The notes under the pieces are model-generated. The model ran no database searches, was not told the origin of the DNA, and saw only the letters and a list, made by a program, of their open reading frames with translations. The position numbers were made by a program, and so were the translations under genes. Shown here piece after piece: positions 1 to 10,046 of a DNA stretch of 40,000 nt. The stretch comes from Cristatella mucedo (lineage: Eukaryota; Bryozoa; Phylactolaemata; Cristatellidae): NCBI GenBank assembly GCA_009760855.2, contig WPIO01000106.1, forward strand, positions 655,001 to 695,000. The letters are read 5' to 3'. Every line of letters begins with the position of its first letter. Within the stretch, counting starts at the first letter, position 1.

Positions 1-440
1 GGCTACTGCACCAGCGCGCGCGCAGGCCGCGAGCACTGCGATCGCGGTGGGTGCTGCTGGTCCGTGCTGCCGCCGCTAACAGGAGCTAGCAGCAGCTAAC
101 GAGAGATGCCGGCGAAGCCCTGAGCCTGGGAACCGCGGCTGGAGACTTGCAGCTGTAGTACCGACGCGCGCAGGCACGCCGACAGCAGCAGGAGCGCAGT
201 GGCCATGGAGAGCGTCCTTAACATTAACGTAGCGAGTCCACGAGCGCGACACGGAACGCTCTATTCGTGCGACGCTCAGGGCGCCACTGAACTGCCGGGC
301 TCGCAACCTGGAGCGAAACTCTTTCCTGCCTCCTGCTTTCAAAATCCAGAGAGCGCAGCGGGCTGAATATTGCACGACCCAGACTTTTACACCACCACCT
401 AACCAAAGGTTAGGTGTGGCACAGCTGGCCCCCTAATAAC
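1..440. other. GC-rich DNA, no gene recognised
   Basis: This stretch is GC- and CpG-rich and contains short GCG and CAG/CTG-type runs. A 99-codon minus-strand frame (76-375) is open, but its composition is arginine/serine/alanine-rich, as expected by chance in such DNA. I see no splice-bounded exon, RNA gene or repeat that I recognise. It ends where a LINE 3' region begins. Confidence 0.4.
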
Positions 441-444
441 AATG

Positions 445-835
445 GCGGGAGACCACGCATTTAGTTCGTATGCTCCCAAAGCCTGGAACTCCCTCCCGAC
501 CTGCGCCAGAACATCCCCTGACCTGACCACATTTAAAAAGAACTTAAAAACTAACCTATTTAGGACAGCATTTAGTGGGTCCCTGTGATTCGTCCTTCAT
601 GTGCTTATGCGTGCAGACACTGTGCATGCTGCCACTAACCACATTTGCATGCTGACCCTGTGCATGTCACCCCTAACCATATTATTCATTTCGTTTGTTT
701 TTTAAGCATGATTTTACTTACCATTCAATTGCATTTCACTTTGCAGCAAATGTAAAGCGCCTAGAAAGAGATTAAGTTCTCTGAGGGCACTTTATCTATC
801 AAGTGCATTATTATTATTATTATTATTATTATTAT
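445..835 (+). mobile_element. L2/CR1-like LINE, 5'-truncated 3' end
   Basis: The first part encodes the C-terminal end of a non-LTR retrotransposon reverse transcriptase: A-F-S-S-Y-A-P-K-A-W-N-S-L-P-T-C, then D-L-T-T-F-K-K-N-L-K, ending in a TGA stop at 586-588. After the stop comes a 3' untranslated region with CATGC-rich direct repeats, then a tail motif AAGCGCCTAGAAAGAGATT followed by TTCTCTGAGGGC. It ends in an (ATT)n run at about 810-833. The order C-terminus, 3' UTR, (ATT)n is typical of L2/CR1-type elements. Nothing upstream of the C-terminal 45 codons is present, so this is a dead, 5'-truncated insertion. The same 3' UTR recurs at 23.7, 29.3 and 36.6 kb. Confidence 0.88.
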
Positions 836-1460
836 AATCTGGCTGACGTGGCGCGCTGACGTTTCACCGCGCCGACGGCAGACCCACGCTAGCGCCGGCG
901 GGCCGAGCCGACCTCTGGAGAGTGGCCGAAAAGCTGCCGACCGAACGCGGCGCCGCGTTTGTCCCGCCGCCAGCCGCGGGACCGCGCCGCCGCGCTAGGC
1001 CGCCGCCGCAAGTCGCGAGCGGCCTTTGCGGACCCGACACTGCGCGCGCGCGCGCGCGTTCGGCGCGCCGAGTTGGCTCTGTCAGTGCCGCTCATGCGGC
1101 TGTGAGGCCTGGCACTCGTTATTCACTGTGTTTGTTCGAATGACTCTGCCCGGAGGCCAGTGCAAGCTCTCATAGCAGTTAGCAGTCTGCGATTGTGTCG
1201 GCTTCTCAGTTTCTCCCTCCGTCCATCTGTTCTTGCGTCTGTATGTCTGTTCTTGCGTCTGTCTGTTCTTGCGTCTGTATGTGTGCGCCTGCGTGCGTAG
1301 ACGTGTGTGTGCCGAGCCGTAGCGTGCCGAGACGTGTGTAAGCTCTCGGGCGTTCGTGCGCGTGCGTGCGTGCGCACGCGCGTCTTTCTTCACCTTTTTT
1401 CTATATCCTCATGCGTGCACGTGCCCGCATACCTCTTTCTGCCATCGCATCTGCCCTATG
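836..1460. other. CpG-rich DNA with (GC)n run and a short minisatellite
   Basis: A GC-rich block (840-1,130) includes an alternating GC run at about 1,041-1,057, a possible Z-DNA former. At about 1,205-1,285 a degenerate repeat of about 16-20 bp built on TCTGTTCTTGCGTCTG occurs three to four times. No gene or mobile element is recognised. Open frames here are composition artefacts. Confidence 0.4.
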
Positions 1461-1551
1461 CTCTCTCTCTCTCTGTCTCTCTCTGTCTCTCTGTCTCTCT
1501 CTGTCTCTCTGTCTCTCTCTCTCTATCTCTCTCTCTCTTCCCTCTTTCACA

Positions 1552-1631
<80 letters not shown>

Positions 1632-1632
1632 T
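1461..1632. repeat. (TC)n microsatellite, interrupted
   Basis: Nearly pure CT dinucleotides with TG and TA interruptions run for about 170 bases. A block including CTCTTCCCT and CACACTTTCTC appears twice about 93 bases apart, so part of the tract is itself duplicated. The long serine/leucine frames on one strand and the arginine/glutamate frames on the other are translations of this repeat, not genes. Confidence 0.95.
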
Positions 1633-2792
1633 CCCTTTTTCACACTTTCTCTCCGCCTCTCATCGCTCTCTCACATCTCTCTACTTCCGTCTCCCCCACT
1701 CCGTCCCCTCCTTCCCTCTCAGTGTCCCCTCTTTTTGGTCTGCGCCCCTCTGCACATTTCCTTTCTCGTTGACCCCTGCAGCAGACGAGGCGAGTACATC
1801 GTGTCGCCCGGCGAGGCCGAAGTCCGTGGTGCGGCGTTCGACACTCGCCCGCAGGCGACAGCTGTCGACGCACGCCATGCCCACAGCTGCTGCTAGCTTG
1901 GCAGCCGAGCTGCCCCGGCGACCAGCTCGACAGGTCGCACTCAAGAATATTCGACGTACGGCTGGCGGCCGCCGCGGCGACAGCTGCGGTACGCCCTCCC
2001 GTCCGCCCGAAGCCGTAACGAGCGGCGGGCAGGCGGCAGTACAAGGGGGCGACCCGGGAGGGGGTTTGGCAGCGCCGCGTAATACGATCTTAGTGGCTAC
2101 AGCGGCGCCGCAAGCGCTCGTCGCGCTGCGGTGTGAAGGTGCGAAGGGCTTGCAGCCTCCAAACCGGAAGCTGCCGCCTGAAACCGGATCGTCGCGGCGC
2201 AGTAATGTAGGCAAAGCGATGAGTAAGCAGGGCTTTCGGTGTCAGCGCGAGCCACCGCTGGCGCAGTAATGTAGGCTGAGCGACGAGTGAGCGGAGCTTC
2301 TAGTATCGGTGCGAGCGGCTGCTGCCGCTGCTGCTGCCGCTGCCCAGTATCCACCGGCCGGCAGCGCTCGAGAAACATCTGCTGCAGCGGCTGGCTGTCA
2401 CGTTCGGGCAAACGCAGCCAATCGAGACCCGTAATGGCTCGCTCGCGGGGCGGATACGGGCGATCTCAACCCTGCCTTTGCTGCTTGCTACTGCAGCGTA
2501 GGCCTGGCCTCAAGAGGCCCCAACCTGGATCCAAGTTGGCTGGCAAACTCTAGTCGACCCCGAAATCTTCTTCAAAAGTCTTTCGAAGTTTTCCGGACGG
2601 TTAGCAGCAGGGGCGAGGTCGCAGCGAGGCAGTTTTGCAAGCTTCGAGGAAGTCAGGAACTGGTGCAGCGGTGGAAATAAAGCATTCCCACATTACATTG
2701 GCTAAAGAAAATTGTTCGCAAAAACTTAAAAACTCCTGGTGCTACCAGCAGTAAAATAAATTACTCTGGTATTGCCACTGCACACCAACTTT
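1633..2792. other. Unrecognised GC-rich DNA
   Basis: The sequence is pyrimidine-rich to about 1,770, then CpG-rich with GCTGCC and GGCGCAGTAATGTAGGC-type short repeats (copies near 2,197 and 2,259). I see no exon, RNA gene or known transposable element. The 320-codon plus frame ending at 2,269 begins in the adjacent microsatellite and is rejected as a gene. Confidence 0.35.
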
Positions 2793-2896
2793 CCCGTACC
2801 GAAAGCCGCTTAGGCTGTGAGTGCGCTACACAAAACTCTCCTGCGTGACACCCGCATAGTCTTTATGGCTTTGTGGAGTTACAGAAGGAGATGCAT
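2793..2896 (+). mobile_element. LINE family 2, 3' UTR fragment
   Basis: This fragment matches, with substitutions, the 3' ends at about 14.6, 17.0 (reverse) and 27.7 kb. Shared pieces are ACCGAAxGCCGCTTAGG, GCGCTAxACAAAACTCTCC, GCGTGACA and a final GCTTTGTGGAGTTACAG with GAGATGCA. At 17 kb the same 3' UTR lies directly behind an RT C-terminus, which identifies it as a LINE tail. No coding sequence remains in this copy. Confidence 0.7.
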
Positions 2897-3881
2897 TACA
2901 TTACCACAGGCAGCGTAGCCAGCCGCAGTCGCCCCTCCCCAGCTGCAGCCCGATGGCTGACTCCGGCAATGACCTAGCCGCTCGAGATTGGTTAGCAGGT
3001 AGCGCTCTTTGAATTGGAAGGCCGCTCGGACAAATTCAACTCGACTGCATCGGGGAAGTCGGCATCGGCACCTGTGCGGCTTCCGCAGCTCAGGGGCTGC
3101 CATCTTTCTCCGTTCGACTCGCGAATGAACCCGAATGCGAATTTGCTAACCCGAGCCGGACGAACGCTAATCGCCAACTTTTCTTTGCCGCGACGTGCCT
3201 GCCGGCGGTGCCAGAGCCACGGGCGGACTTTCGGGAATTCTGCCTAACCGGCTAACCGGCCAGGCTCGGGCAAAGACCGCACCGTCCAGCCAGCCCAACG
3301 TGGCTGCGATTTCGCGTCCTCGAGAGGCGCCTTTTCTTTCATCGCGTCACCGTAAGCCGGAAGCCTGGCGCTGAGCTGGCTGCGCCTTCGGGAGGACATC
3401 TTTCGGGACAAAGCGACCGGGCCGAAAGCGGAAGAAAATACGGACGAATACGCCGCGAGGGGGCGTCTGACGAGCTGACCGAGCGAAGCGGCGCATGCGC
3501 CAAGCGTCGGAGCTCTGCAGACGGCTGAACGCAGACGGCGGAAAGGTGGCTCTGAAGGGAGAACTGCCGTTAGACGAAAGTGGAACGCTCGCTGCGATGC
3601 GGAGCTCTCGCTGACGAAGCGTTTGAAGTGGCAGCAGCATCAGCTGGCGGCGGCAGCAGCCACGAAATCTCGTCGCGGTGCCACCGCCTGCTGCTGCTGC
3701 CACCTGGTGGTGCTAGCCCGGCGCTCCGACGCGTCTGCAGCTCGCGAAGCGTTCTCGCCAGCTGCCGCCGCCGCCGCAGCAGGCACTCAGCGGCGGCGGC
3801 AGCTGCCGCCGCTGACGCGACGGGCACTCGGCGGCACCTGTAGCAGCTGCCGATGCCATGGCCACTCGAGCAGCAGCAGCA

Positions 3882-3917
<36 letters not shown>

Positions 3918-4460
3918 TTTCCCGCTTTGGCTGTTTCGCTTTTCCAAGTCAGGAAACGTCGACCCCCACTGGCTCGCAGCTGCAGCGCCGAGCTGCAGGC
4001 GCAGGCAGCAGTCCGCGTTCGGCGTCGTCGTCGTCGCGAGCTTCGACGGTCGACGCTCGCGTCGTTGCAGCAGCCGGTCGGATTCTTGAGACGCGTGCCC
4101 ACGTGCGGCGCACGGCGCCCAGGTCCAACGACCGCCATCGACGAAAGCGCCACCTTCCTTTCGTTAGTAGAAGGGCGCAGCGCTGCGAACGCCGTGAGGT
4201 GGCGCCGTGCTGGACTCGTGAGAGCCGGCTCGGCCTGAGGCGGCGCTGCTGCTGCTGCTGGACTCGGAGCGCTTCAGACACGCGACCTCCAAATGCGCGC
4301 TGCCTTAAAAGCAAACGCGTAAATGCTGCGGCAAATAGCTTTTGTCTTCACACCCAACGCAGGGTGAATCAAATATGAACGCGAAACGGAGACGGATAGC
4401 CCTTGCGGAGCGGATGACGGACGTGACGCAGTGCAACGATGCAGATATCTTTAGTTATCA
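2897..4460. other. CpG-rich block with triplet repeats
   Basis: This is a long GC/CpG-rich stretch with many GCTGCCG, GCGGCGG and CAG/CTG tracts. It could be a CpG-dense regulatory or first-exon region, but I see no bounded exon. Several 100-250 codon frames on both strands overlap each other here and consist of serine, arginine, alanine and cysteine runs, so I treat them as compositional. Confidence 0.35.
3871..3916. repeat. (CAG)4 joined to (CTG)11 inverted triplet repeat
   Basis: Four CAG units run straight into about eleven CTG units. The CAG arm can pair with the CTG arm, and the CTG run can self-fold, so a hairpin is expected. The same run gives polyalanine, polyglutamine or polyleucine depending on frame, which explains several spurious open frames. 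Confidence 0.9.
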
Positions 4461-4465
4461 TTTAG

Positions 4466-4555
4466 CTTAGGGCTTAGGGTTTAGGGTTTATTTAATCGTT
4501 TTATGTTTTGGTGTTAACGGTTAGGATGTTAGGTCTCAGGGTTTAGGGTTTAGTT
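4466..4555 (+). repeat. Degenerate TTTAGGG telomere-like repeats
   Basis: Two blocks of consecutive TTTAGGG/CTTAGGG heptamers lie at 4,466-4,490 and 4,536-4,553. Between them is a T-rich spacer containing GGTTAGGATGTTAGG. This is the Arabidopsis-type telomere heptamer, not the TTAGGG/TTAGG usual for animals. It is short and imperfect, so it may be an interstitial relic or chance. Confidence 0.5.
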
Positions 4556-4837
4556 TTTAAGATATTAGGGAGAAACTCAAAACGGAAAAGACAACTAAAA
4601 CGGGTTGTTCAGTTAAAATAAATATAAACAAGCGCTGGCGACCGCGCTTTGAGCCGCCTGCTATGAGCACTGTGCCTGTAGCAGATTTGACGTTGTCGTA
4701 CGAGCAAACGACACCGTATTGACGCTGAATGACGCTGTTTTTCGGTAGCGCCTCTACGCCAGACCAGCCTCGAACGTGACTAGCGGAGGCTATTGACGCC
4801 GTACCTAGCGAACCGTAAAAATCCTTAACAAAAAATC
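4556..4837. other. Intergenic DNA, nothing recognised
   Basis: AT-richer sequence lies between the telomere-like repeats and a minus-strand SINE. A 129-codon minus frame crosses it but begins inside the SINE and has no recognisable domain. Confidence 0.35.
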
Positions 4838-5000
4838 CTTGCTGCTTAAACAGCCTCTTTTTGTATAGCGACAGAAGAGCCTTTACGGCTATCACCACCG
4901 CTTGCAGTGGCGATAAAGGATCGCCCACCGCAGGATTCGAACCCACAACCTCGGGACCGAGGTCGTGAAAGCAACCGCCTTACCTAGTGTGCCATCACAG
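4838..5000 (-). mobile_element. tRNA-derived SINE, family S1
   Basis: On the minus strand this begins CTGTGATGGCACACTAGG (box A-like), continues through a self-complementary CCTCGGTCCCGAGG resembling a type II variable arm, and has a perfect box B GGTTCGAATCC (plus positions 4,933-4,943). A family-specific body follows: GCCACTGCAAGCGGTGGTG, then GTAAAGGCTCTTCTGTCGC and AAGAGGCTG. Further copies lie at 21.7, 23.0, 27.2, 29.9 and 30.7 kb. The conserved non-tRNA body shows this is a SINE and not a functional tRNA gene. Confidence 0.85.
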
Positions 5001-6225
5001 TCGCGCGTCTTCGCCGGCCCAGAGAGACGGAAGTGGGGCCGTGGGGCCACTGCGGGCCGCAGGAGACGATCCGCTTGAAGCCGCTGCTCAGCGCAGCGAG
5101 ACGTGGATGGAAAGTTTACTGCAGCATGTAAAAAGACATGGTCATATTTAAATAGCGCATCTGCATAGCAACGCCTGTAGAGAATGCAGCGGCTCGCTAC
5201 GTCGGTGTAGCTCTTCGCTATCGCTCACCTTTCCTTCCAAAAGCGAATGAAAGAGGATGAACATTCGCAGCGACGGACGCCGCAGCAGTCTCGAGGTGAA
5301 GCCGCCAGGCGTCGCCACGAGGCTGCTGACGTTAAGGTCTTGGCAACGCGCCAGCGCAGGATGTCGGAAACTCCCTCGATGAGCGGCGTCCTTGGCGAAC
5401 GCTGAGCCAAGTTCGCAAGATCAGCACGCGCTACACCTGTCGGCCGCGGCTGACGGTGCCGGGAGCTCAGCCCGCAGGCGCCGCCAGCGATCCTAGCGAT
5501 GGCTGGCAGAGGCTTGCACGCCGGATGGATTCGACGCCAGTCTTCTTTTATCTCTTTAAGCCAGAAGGATTTATCGGGTCGTTTTGCTCGCTGACGCCAG
5601 CAAAAAAGCTTAAACGCAGGGGCGTCATTAATAATGCCCGTCGTAGGCGAGCTCGTCGGAAGTCGTCCTTCGGCAGTCGTCTCCGCCGTCGAAAAGGCTG
5701 CTCGCTCGCTCGCTCGCTCGCTCGCTCGTACTCCGCTTCGCACACTAGCCCGGTGCGAATTTAACGGGCGCCCGAGCCGGCCAGGCGACGGCTGACGACG
5801 GGTGTGCCGCCGCCCGCGAGAGCGAGTCCGCGAGAGCGGGAGAGAGTTGGCGCTTACCTTCCTCGCCCGAGACCTCCTCGCAGCGGCGGCGCGCTCCGCC
5901 GCTGCGCATCGCGCCGGGACATCCGCCTGCCATCCATCCCAGCGTCGTCCGCTTGGCGAGCGCTCGCGGCTCACAAACCGCGGGCGTGCGAGGCTCGCGC
6001 GCGGCCACAGTTGATGGCGCATGAGCTTCGGGCGTTTCGCCGCCGTGCGGCGAAACGCCCGAAGACTGGCCTCGCTCCAACGTCGACTCTGCCCTAGGCG
6101 GCCCATCATCGAGCGCGTCGCCGCTTCCGCTTCCTGCCTCGACGCAATAGGAAACGGCAGCCGCCGTTTCGTCTTGACCTCTACGCTCTTCGCGAGTCTT
6201 TTCTGCTTCTCCGACCCGGTGCCTA
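5001..6225. other. CpG-rich block, no gene recognised
   Basis: Dense GC/CpG sequence contains a (CTCG)7 run at 5,701-5,728 and the hairpin described separately. A 426-codon minus frame (5,225-6,505) spans it, but part of that frame is the translated (TA)n repeat and the remainder is arginine/serine/alanine-rich with no domain. I do not call it a gene. A CpG-island-like regulatory role is possible but unproven. Confidence 0.35.
6026..6064. repeat. Perfect inverted repeat, 18-bp arms, 3-nt loop
   Basis: The left arm (6,026-6,043) starts CTTCGGGCGTTTCGCCGC. The loop is CGT, and the right arm (6,047-6,064) is the exact reverse complement. The stem is two-thirds GC and would form a very stable hairpin or cruciform. 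No poly-T run follows and no recognised gene flanks it. Confidence 0.97.
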
Positions 6226-6267
6226 TATACATCGGGTGTAAATACAAATTTATATGTATATATGTAG

Positions 6268-6335
6268 ATATGAATGGATTATGCATATATATATATATAT
6301 ATATATATGGAATATATATATATATATATATATAT

Positions 6336-6392
<57 letters not shown>

Positions 6393-6462
6393 CCATTCAT
6401 ATGAGTGGATTCATATATATGAATGGATTTTATATATATATATATATATAATCCATTCATAG
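6268..6462. repeat. (TA)n tracts framed by inverted ATGAATGGATT arms
   Basis: An 11-base arm ATGAATGGATT occurs at 6,270-6,280 and 6,419-6,429, and once with one mismatch at 6,401-6,411. Its reverse complement AATCCATTCAT occurs at 6,390-6,400 and 6,450-6,460. Long (TA)n runs separate the outer pairs. The arrangement gives two successive hairpins with TA stems plus a central near-perfect 22-base palindrome (6,390-6,411). Confidence 0.92.
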
Positions 6463-6486
6463 AGTGACGTGAGATAATGTATTCTC

Positions 6487-6568
6487 TGCTTTGCATACGC
6501 CGCACGGCTCGAACTCACGACCTCAGTCGTTACACGCGAGCACCTTACGCCGAGGCCAAACCCCGTCG
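6487..6568 (-). mobile_element. tRNA-like SINE head (family S2?)
   Basis: On the minus strand, GGCCTCGGCGTAAGGTGCTC is box A-like and GGTCGTGAGTTCGAGCC contains a box B (GTTCGAGCC) about 40 bases further on. It differs from family S1 outside the promoter boxes and lacks the S1 body. On the same strand it is followed by the (TA)n hairpin region, which could be its AT-rich tail. It could also be a decayed tRNA pseudogene. Confidence 0.45.
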
Positions 6569-8240
6569 GCACGCTATTCGCTCCTGCCGAATCCTGCGCA
6601 GCCTATCAGCATCGTCGAACGGCATGCGGGCCTCCGCGGTCGCCCGCTCCGACTCCTCTCTCACCCAGGCAGCCGGTCGTCATCGAACCGGTCTTGCGAG
6701 CGGCCATACCAGCTAACATTCTTCGACGCGAACTTCCGCCGACGGCGACGCGAAGTGCCGCCGCCGCCCGTGTAGGAGTCACGAGTTGAGCAAGCGGAGA
6801 AGAAGAGCAGACGCAGGTGGCGGCGGCGTAGAAAAGAGAGCTCGACATCGGGCGCCGTGGGCCCGAAAGGAAACGCATCCGTTGGAGAGCTTTCGCAACT
6901 ACGCGACCGTCGGAAACTGCACTCGTACTCGTACGTAACCGTAAGCGCGAAGCCGGAACCGTCTTGACCTTTCAATGGCGAGGCAACCATCTCGCGCTGC
7001 CCGCCCCCCCCGCCGCCATCTCTGTCCGTCCGGCGGCAAAAGCACGCTCCGCTCCCCAGTCGAATCCGTTCGCGAAGGAGGCAACCGATTGCGATGAGCC
7101 CGCGGTCACGTGGGATGCCCCGCAGCAAGGTCGGCGGCACGTCGAGCCGTGCGCGCGGAGCTGGAGCTGCAATCTGCAAGAAGCTTCGCGCGGCTTCGCC
7201 TGCATTTCCGGCGCGACGCCGCTGCGCTCTTCTGTCTCCTTCTCCTGCTCCTTTTTTTTCTCGGTCGCATCGGTCGCGTATGCGCTTCGTCCGCTCGGGC
7301 GCCGAGTGCGCGACAGGAAAGCGACGCGCCGGAACGTGGAAACATGCGGCGATACTTGTCGCCGGGTGAGTGGCAGCAAAGACGCGCGAGCCGCGGCGGT
7401 GGCTGCTTCGCAGCGGCGTCTTAAGCCGCTGCACCTCGCTCTCGCCACGGCGGACGCGTCCACCGCTGAGAGCACCGCGGACCGAAAGGCTTCTCTGCTA
7501 AGATTTTACATTTTGCCACTCGATTTCTCAGTCCCGCTCACTCGTGCAGCCGAATAATTTCAATCCGCCTTTTAGTGGACAGAAGATGAGAATCGAGCCG
7601 CAGCACCGCGAGGTACCGCCGCCGCCGCCGCCGCCGCCGCCGAGAGGCGCTGGAGAGCGCACCGCGGCGGCGGCGCCACCGACGACTGCAAGCGGACGTC
7701 CTGTCTCAGATGCCCGGCAGACGGCTGGAGCCGAGCCGATCGTAGCGATCGCCCGCACAGAAGGAGGGCGTAATTAGGATCGCATTCTTCTAAACGGCAC
7801 CGCGATCTATTCTTCGTGACGAGGACTGACGAGAAGCCGCGCGCGGGGAAGCGGGCCGCACGCTGATGCGGCGGCGGCGGCGGCGGCGACGAGCCCCGCG
7901 GCCGACCGCTCACGCGCTGTCTTCGGTAGCGGCGATACGGTCGAAATGGGCCGCTGCCGCGTAGCCACGCGGTTTAAGCCTGGCCGCGCGAGCTTTTGTC
8001 ACGAGTCTCCTCCCCTCCTCCGTCCGTCCCCGCCGCAGTATCCCGATAGGCTGCGGCTTGCGGTCGTCAGAAAGGATGGCGGCCAAGCCGGACGTCGTCT
8101 TCTGCGGCGCCCGGCCTTTTTGTCCGTCTAGCCGCCGCGATTTCACCGGCACTCGTACATACAGCGGCGGCACATTAATTGAGGAATCCATTAGAAGTCG
8201 CAGCATATGTAGGAGGCTTTCTTGATCAGAAAGCGTAAAG
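6569..8240. other. CpG-rich block with CCG runs, no gene recognised
   Basis: This is GC/CpG-dense DNA containing a (CCG)n run at about 7,617-7,643 and a GGC run at about 7,868-7,890. Overlapping open frames of 60-257 codons occur on both strands with arginine/alanine/serine-rich translations and no domain I recognise. It may be regulatory or exonic, but I cannot support a gene model. Confidence 0.35.
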
Positions 8241-8629
8241 CCTCATTTATACGGTCCATCTCGCTCCTGTCCTGCTCCTGTCCTGCTCCTGTCGCACTCA
8301 TGCCATGCTTTTTGCAGGAAGTTCACACGGTCCGTCTGCCTTCTGTATTGCTTCCTTCCTTTGCCGCCTATCAGAGCCATCTTCAGAACGGTCATAACAC
8401 AATTGCTTTCATGCCAGAGGTAGGAAATGACCCTCTACAACAATGCACCTCTCATGTCATCCCCGCCTCTCTCTCGTCTCAAAGTTATACGGACGGCGTG
8501 CCCTCGATAAAGCCTACGACTCACCGTTCGTCCGGTCTTGCCTCCGCCTTGGCAAGAAGTAGAAACATTCTATCGCTCATCTATTGATAGTCACCTCAGC
8601 TAGACAGCGAAAGCAAGAGAGGGTGACTG
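8241..8629. other. Unrecognised DNA
   Basis: A CCTGCTCCTGT unit is repeated about three times near 8,263-8,292. A 121-codon plus frame (8,222-8,587) has no recognisable domain or start context. Nothing else stands out. Confidence 0.35.
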
Positions 8630-8758
8630 TCGTCATCCACCCACCCATTCATCCATCCACCCATCCACCCACCCATTCATCCATCCACCCATCCATCAAT
8701 CCATCCATCAAGCCATCCATCAATCCATCCACCCATCCATCTGTCCGTCCGTTCGTCC
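8630..8758. repeat. (CCAT/CCAC)n tetranucleotide repeat
   Basis: Imperfect CATC/CACC tetranucleotides run for about 130 bases with CATCAATC and TTCATCC variants. This is a plain microsatellite of the ATCC class, with two larger blocks (around 8,638 and 8,668) that look like local duplicates of each other. Confidence 0.92.
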
Positions 8759-8857
8759 GCTAAATATTTACATTAAAACTCAAGATAGCAAGTAAGTTCC
8801 AGTCTGGTCTTAGAGTTCAATCTGGGATAATCACGCCACATAGAAAGCGTTACTGGA

Positions 8858-8957
8858 CGCGATCGTGCTTGCTTTGCAGCAAATGCAAAGCACCTAGAAA
8901 GAGATTGAGTTCTCTGAGGGCGCTTTATCAAGTGTATAATAATAATTACTATTATAT
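8858..8957 (+). mobile_element. LINE family 1, 3' tail
   Basis: The sequence GCAGCAAATGCAAAGCACC, then AGAAAGAGATTGAGTTCTC and TGAGGGCGCTTTATCAAGTG, runs into AATAATAATTACTATTATAT. It matches the terminal motif at 740-833 and 36,728-36,792. Only the tail is preserved. Directly behind it, in the same orientation, a different LINE body begins. Confidence 0.8.
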
Positions 8958-9183
8958 TACGATCATCTCGGGAAAGCTGACTTAGATGGAGTCTCTGTAG
9001 CATTTCTGTTCGATATTTTAGCAGCGTTCGACACCATCGATAACTGAATTCGTCTTGGGCGCCTCTCATCTCGCTTAGGCATCGCTGGCACTGCACTGGC
9101 ATGGCTGCTTCCCGCCGTATCTCAGAGGGAGATTTCAGTTGATTGATGTCAACTGGTGGCCGTTATCCGAGGAGCCTTTAAAG

Positions 9184-9264
<81 letters not shown>

Positions 9265-9283
9265 GTATACATATGTATATATA
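9184..9283. repeat. (TA)n/(TATG)n microsatellite inside LINE
   Basis: Alternating TA with two TATG-rich interruptions runs for about 100 bases. It lies between the RT motif A segment and the motif B segment of the LINE remnant, so it has expanded or inserted within former coding sequence. Confidence 0.95.
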
Positions 9284-9445
9284 GACGAGAGAGAGGCGGG
9301 GATGACATGAGAGGTGCAATGATCGATGGATCATCATCCGAGGAGAAGAGCTCCTTCCATGGCTCCTTCACGAAATTTCCTGGCCAAAACCAGGGCGGGG
9401 TTAACCAGGGAATTTTGCTTGTCTCCCTTCTTTTCACGATTTATG

Positions 9446-9455
<10 letters not shown>

Positions 9456-9542
<87 letters not shown>

Positions 9543-9551
9543 TCTCTCTCT
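9456..9551. repeat. (CT)n microsatellite inside LINE
   Basis: About 95 bases of near-pure CT follow the segment encoding L-L-F-T-I-Y-A-L. They precede the segment encoding L-A-D-V. In related elements these segments are almost contiguous (T-I-Y-x-L-P-L-A-D-V), so the repeat seems to have grown from a CTC-type seed in the codons between them. Confidence 0.95.
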
Positions 9552-10046
9552 TTATCTCTTGCCGATGTACGCGACAAGCACAATCTAGGATTTCCTTTTT
9601 ATGCAAAAGCGCCGCTCCTCAGCCCGCGCCTCGGTTCCTCCTCCGCGCCTTCCGGCACGGCGAGCTCCTCAACTTCCTTGTAGCAGCGGATGTATTGCCG
9701 TCATTCGCCGCTCGGAGGTATTGTCCGCCATTCGCCGCTCGGAGGGCGAAATTGGGCTCAAACCTCAAAACTTTCTCAAGTCTGTTCCCCAATGACCTTT
9801 CGCTGGACGACCTTTCAGTGGACGACCGCACAAGCTTCACGGTCAAGTATGCCTACTTGCAGCTACGTGTCCTTGCGAAAACTCGGGCCTGCTTGGAAAA
9901 TAATGACAAAACCATGTTGGTCGCTGCACGCGTTTGCAACACACGGTCTTGACTTTTGTAATTCACTACTCGAATTAGGCATCGCATCAGACTAGGCGTT
10001 ACTCGGATCGGCAGCATATCGACTTGAAGTCGCTAATTTTTTTTTA

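Noticed and set aside
1307-2269. 320-codon plus-strand open frame as a gene
   Set aside because: It is built on the (TC)n microsatellite (Ser/Leu runs) and its continuation shows no recognisable protein features.
4557-4946. 129-codon minus-strand frame
   Set aside because: It begins in the SINE head and runs through its body, so it is read-through of a mobile element, not a gene.
5225-6505. 426-codon minus-strand open frame as a gene
   Set aside because: Part of it translates the (TA)n hairpin region and the rest is arginine/serine/alanine-rich CpG DNA with no domain. Overlapping frames are equally open.
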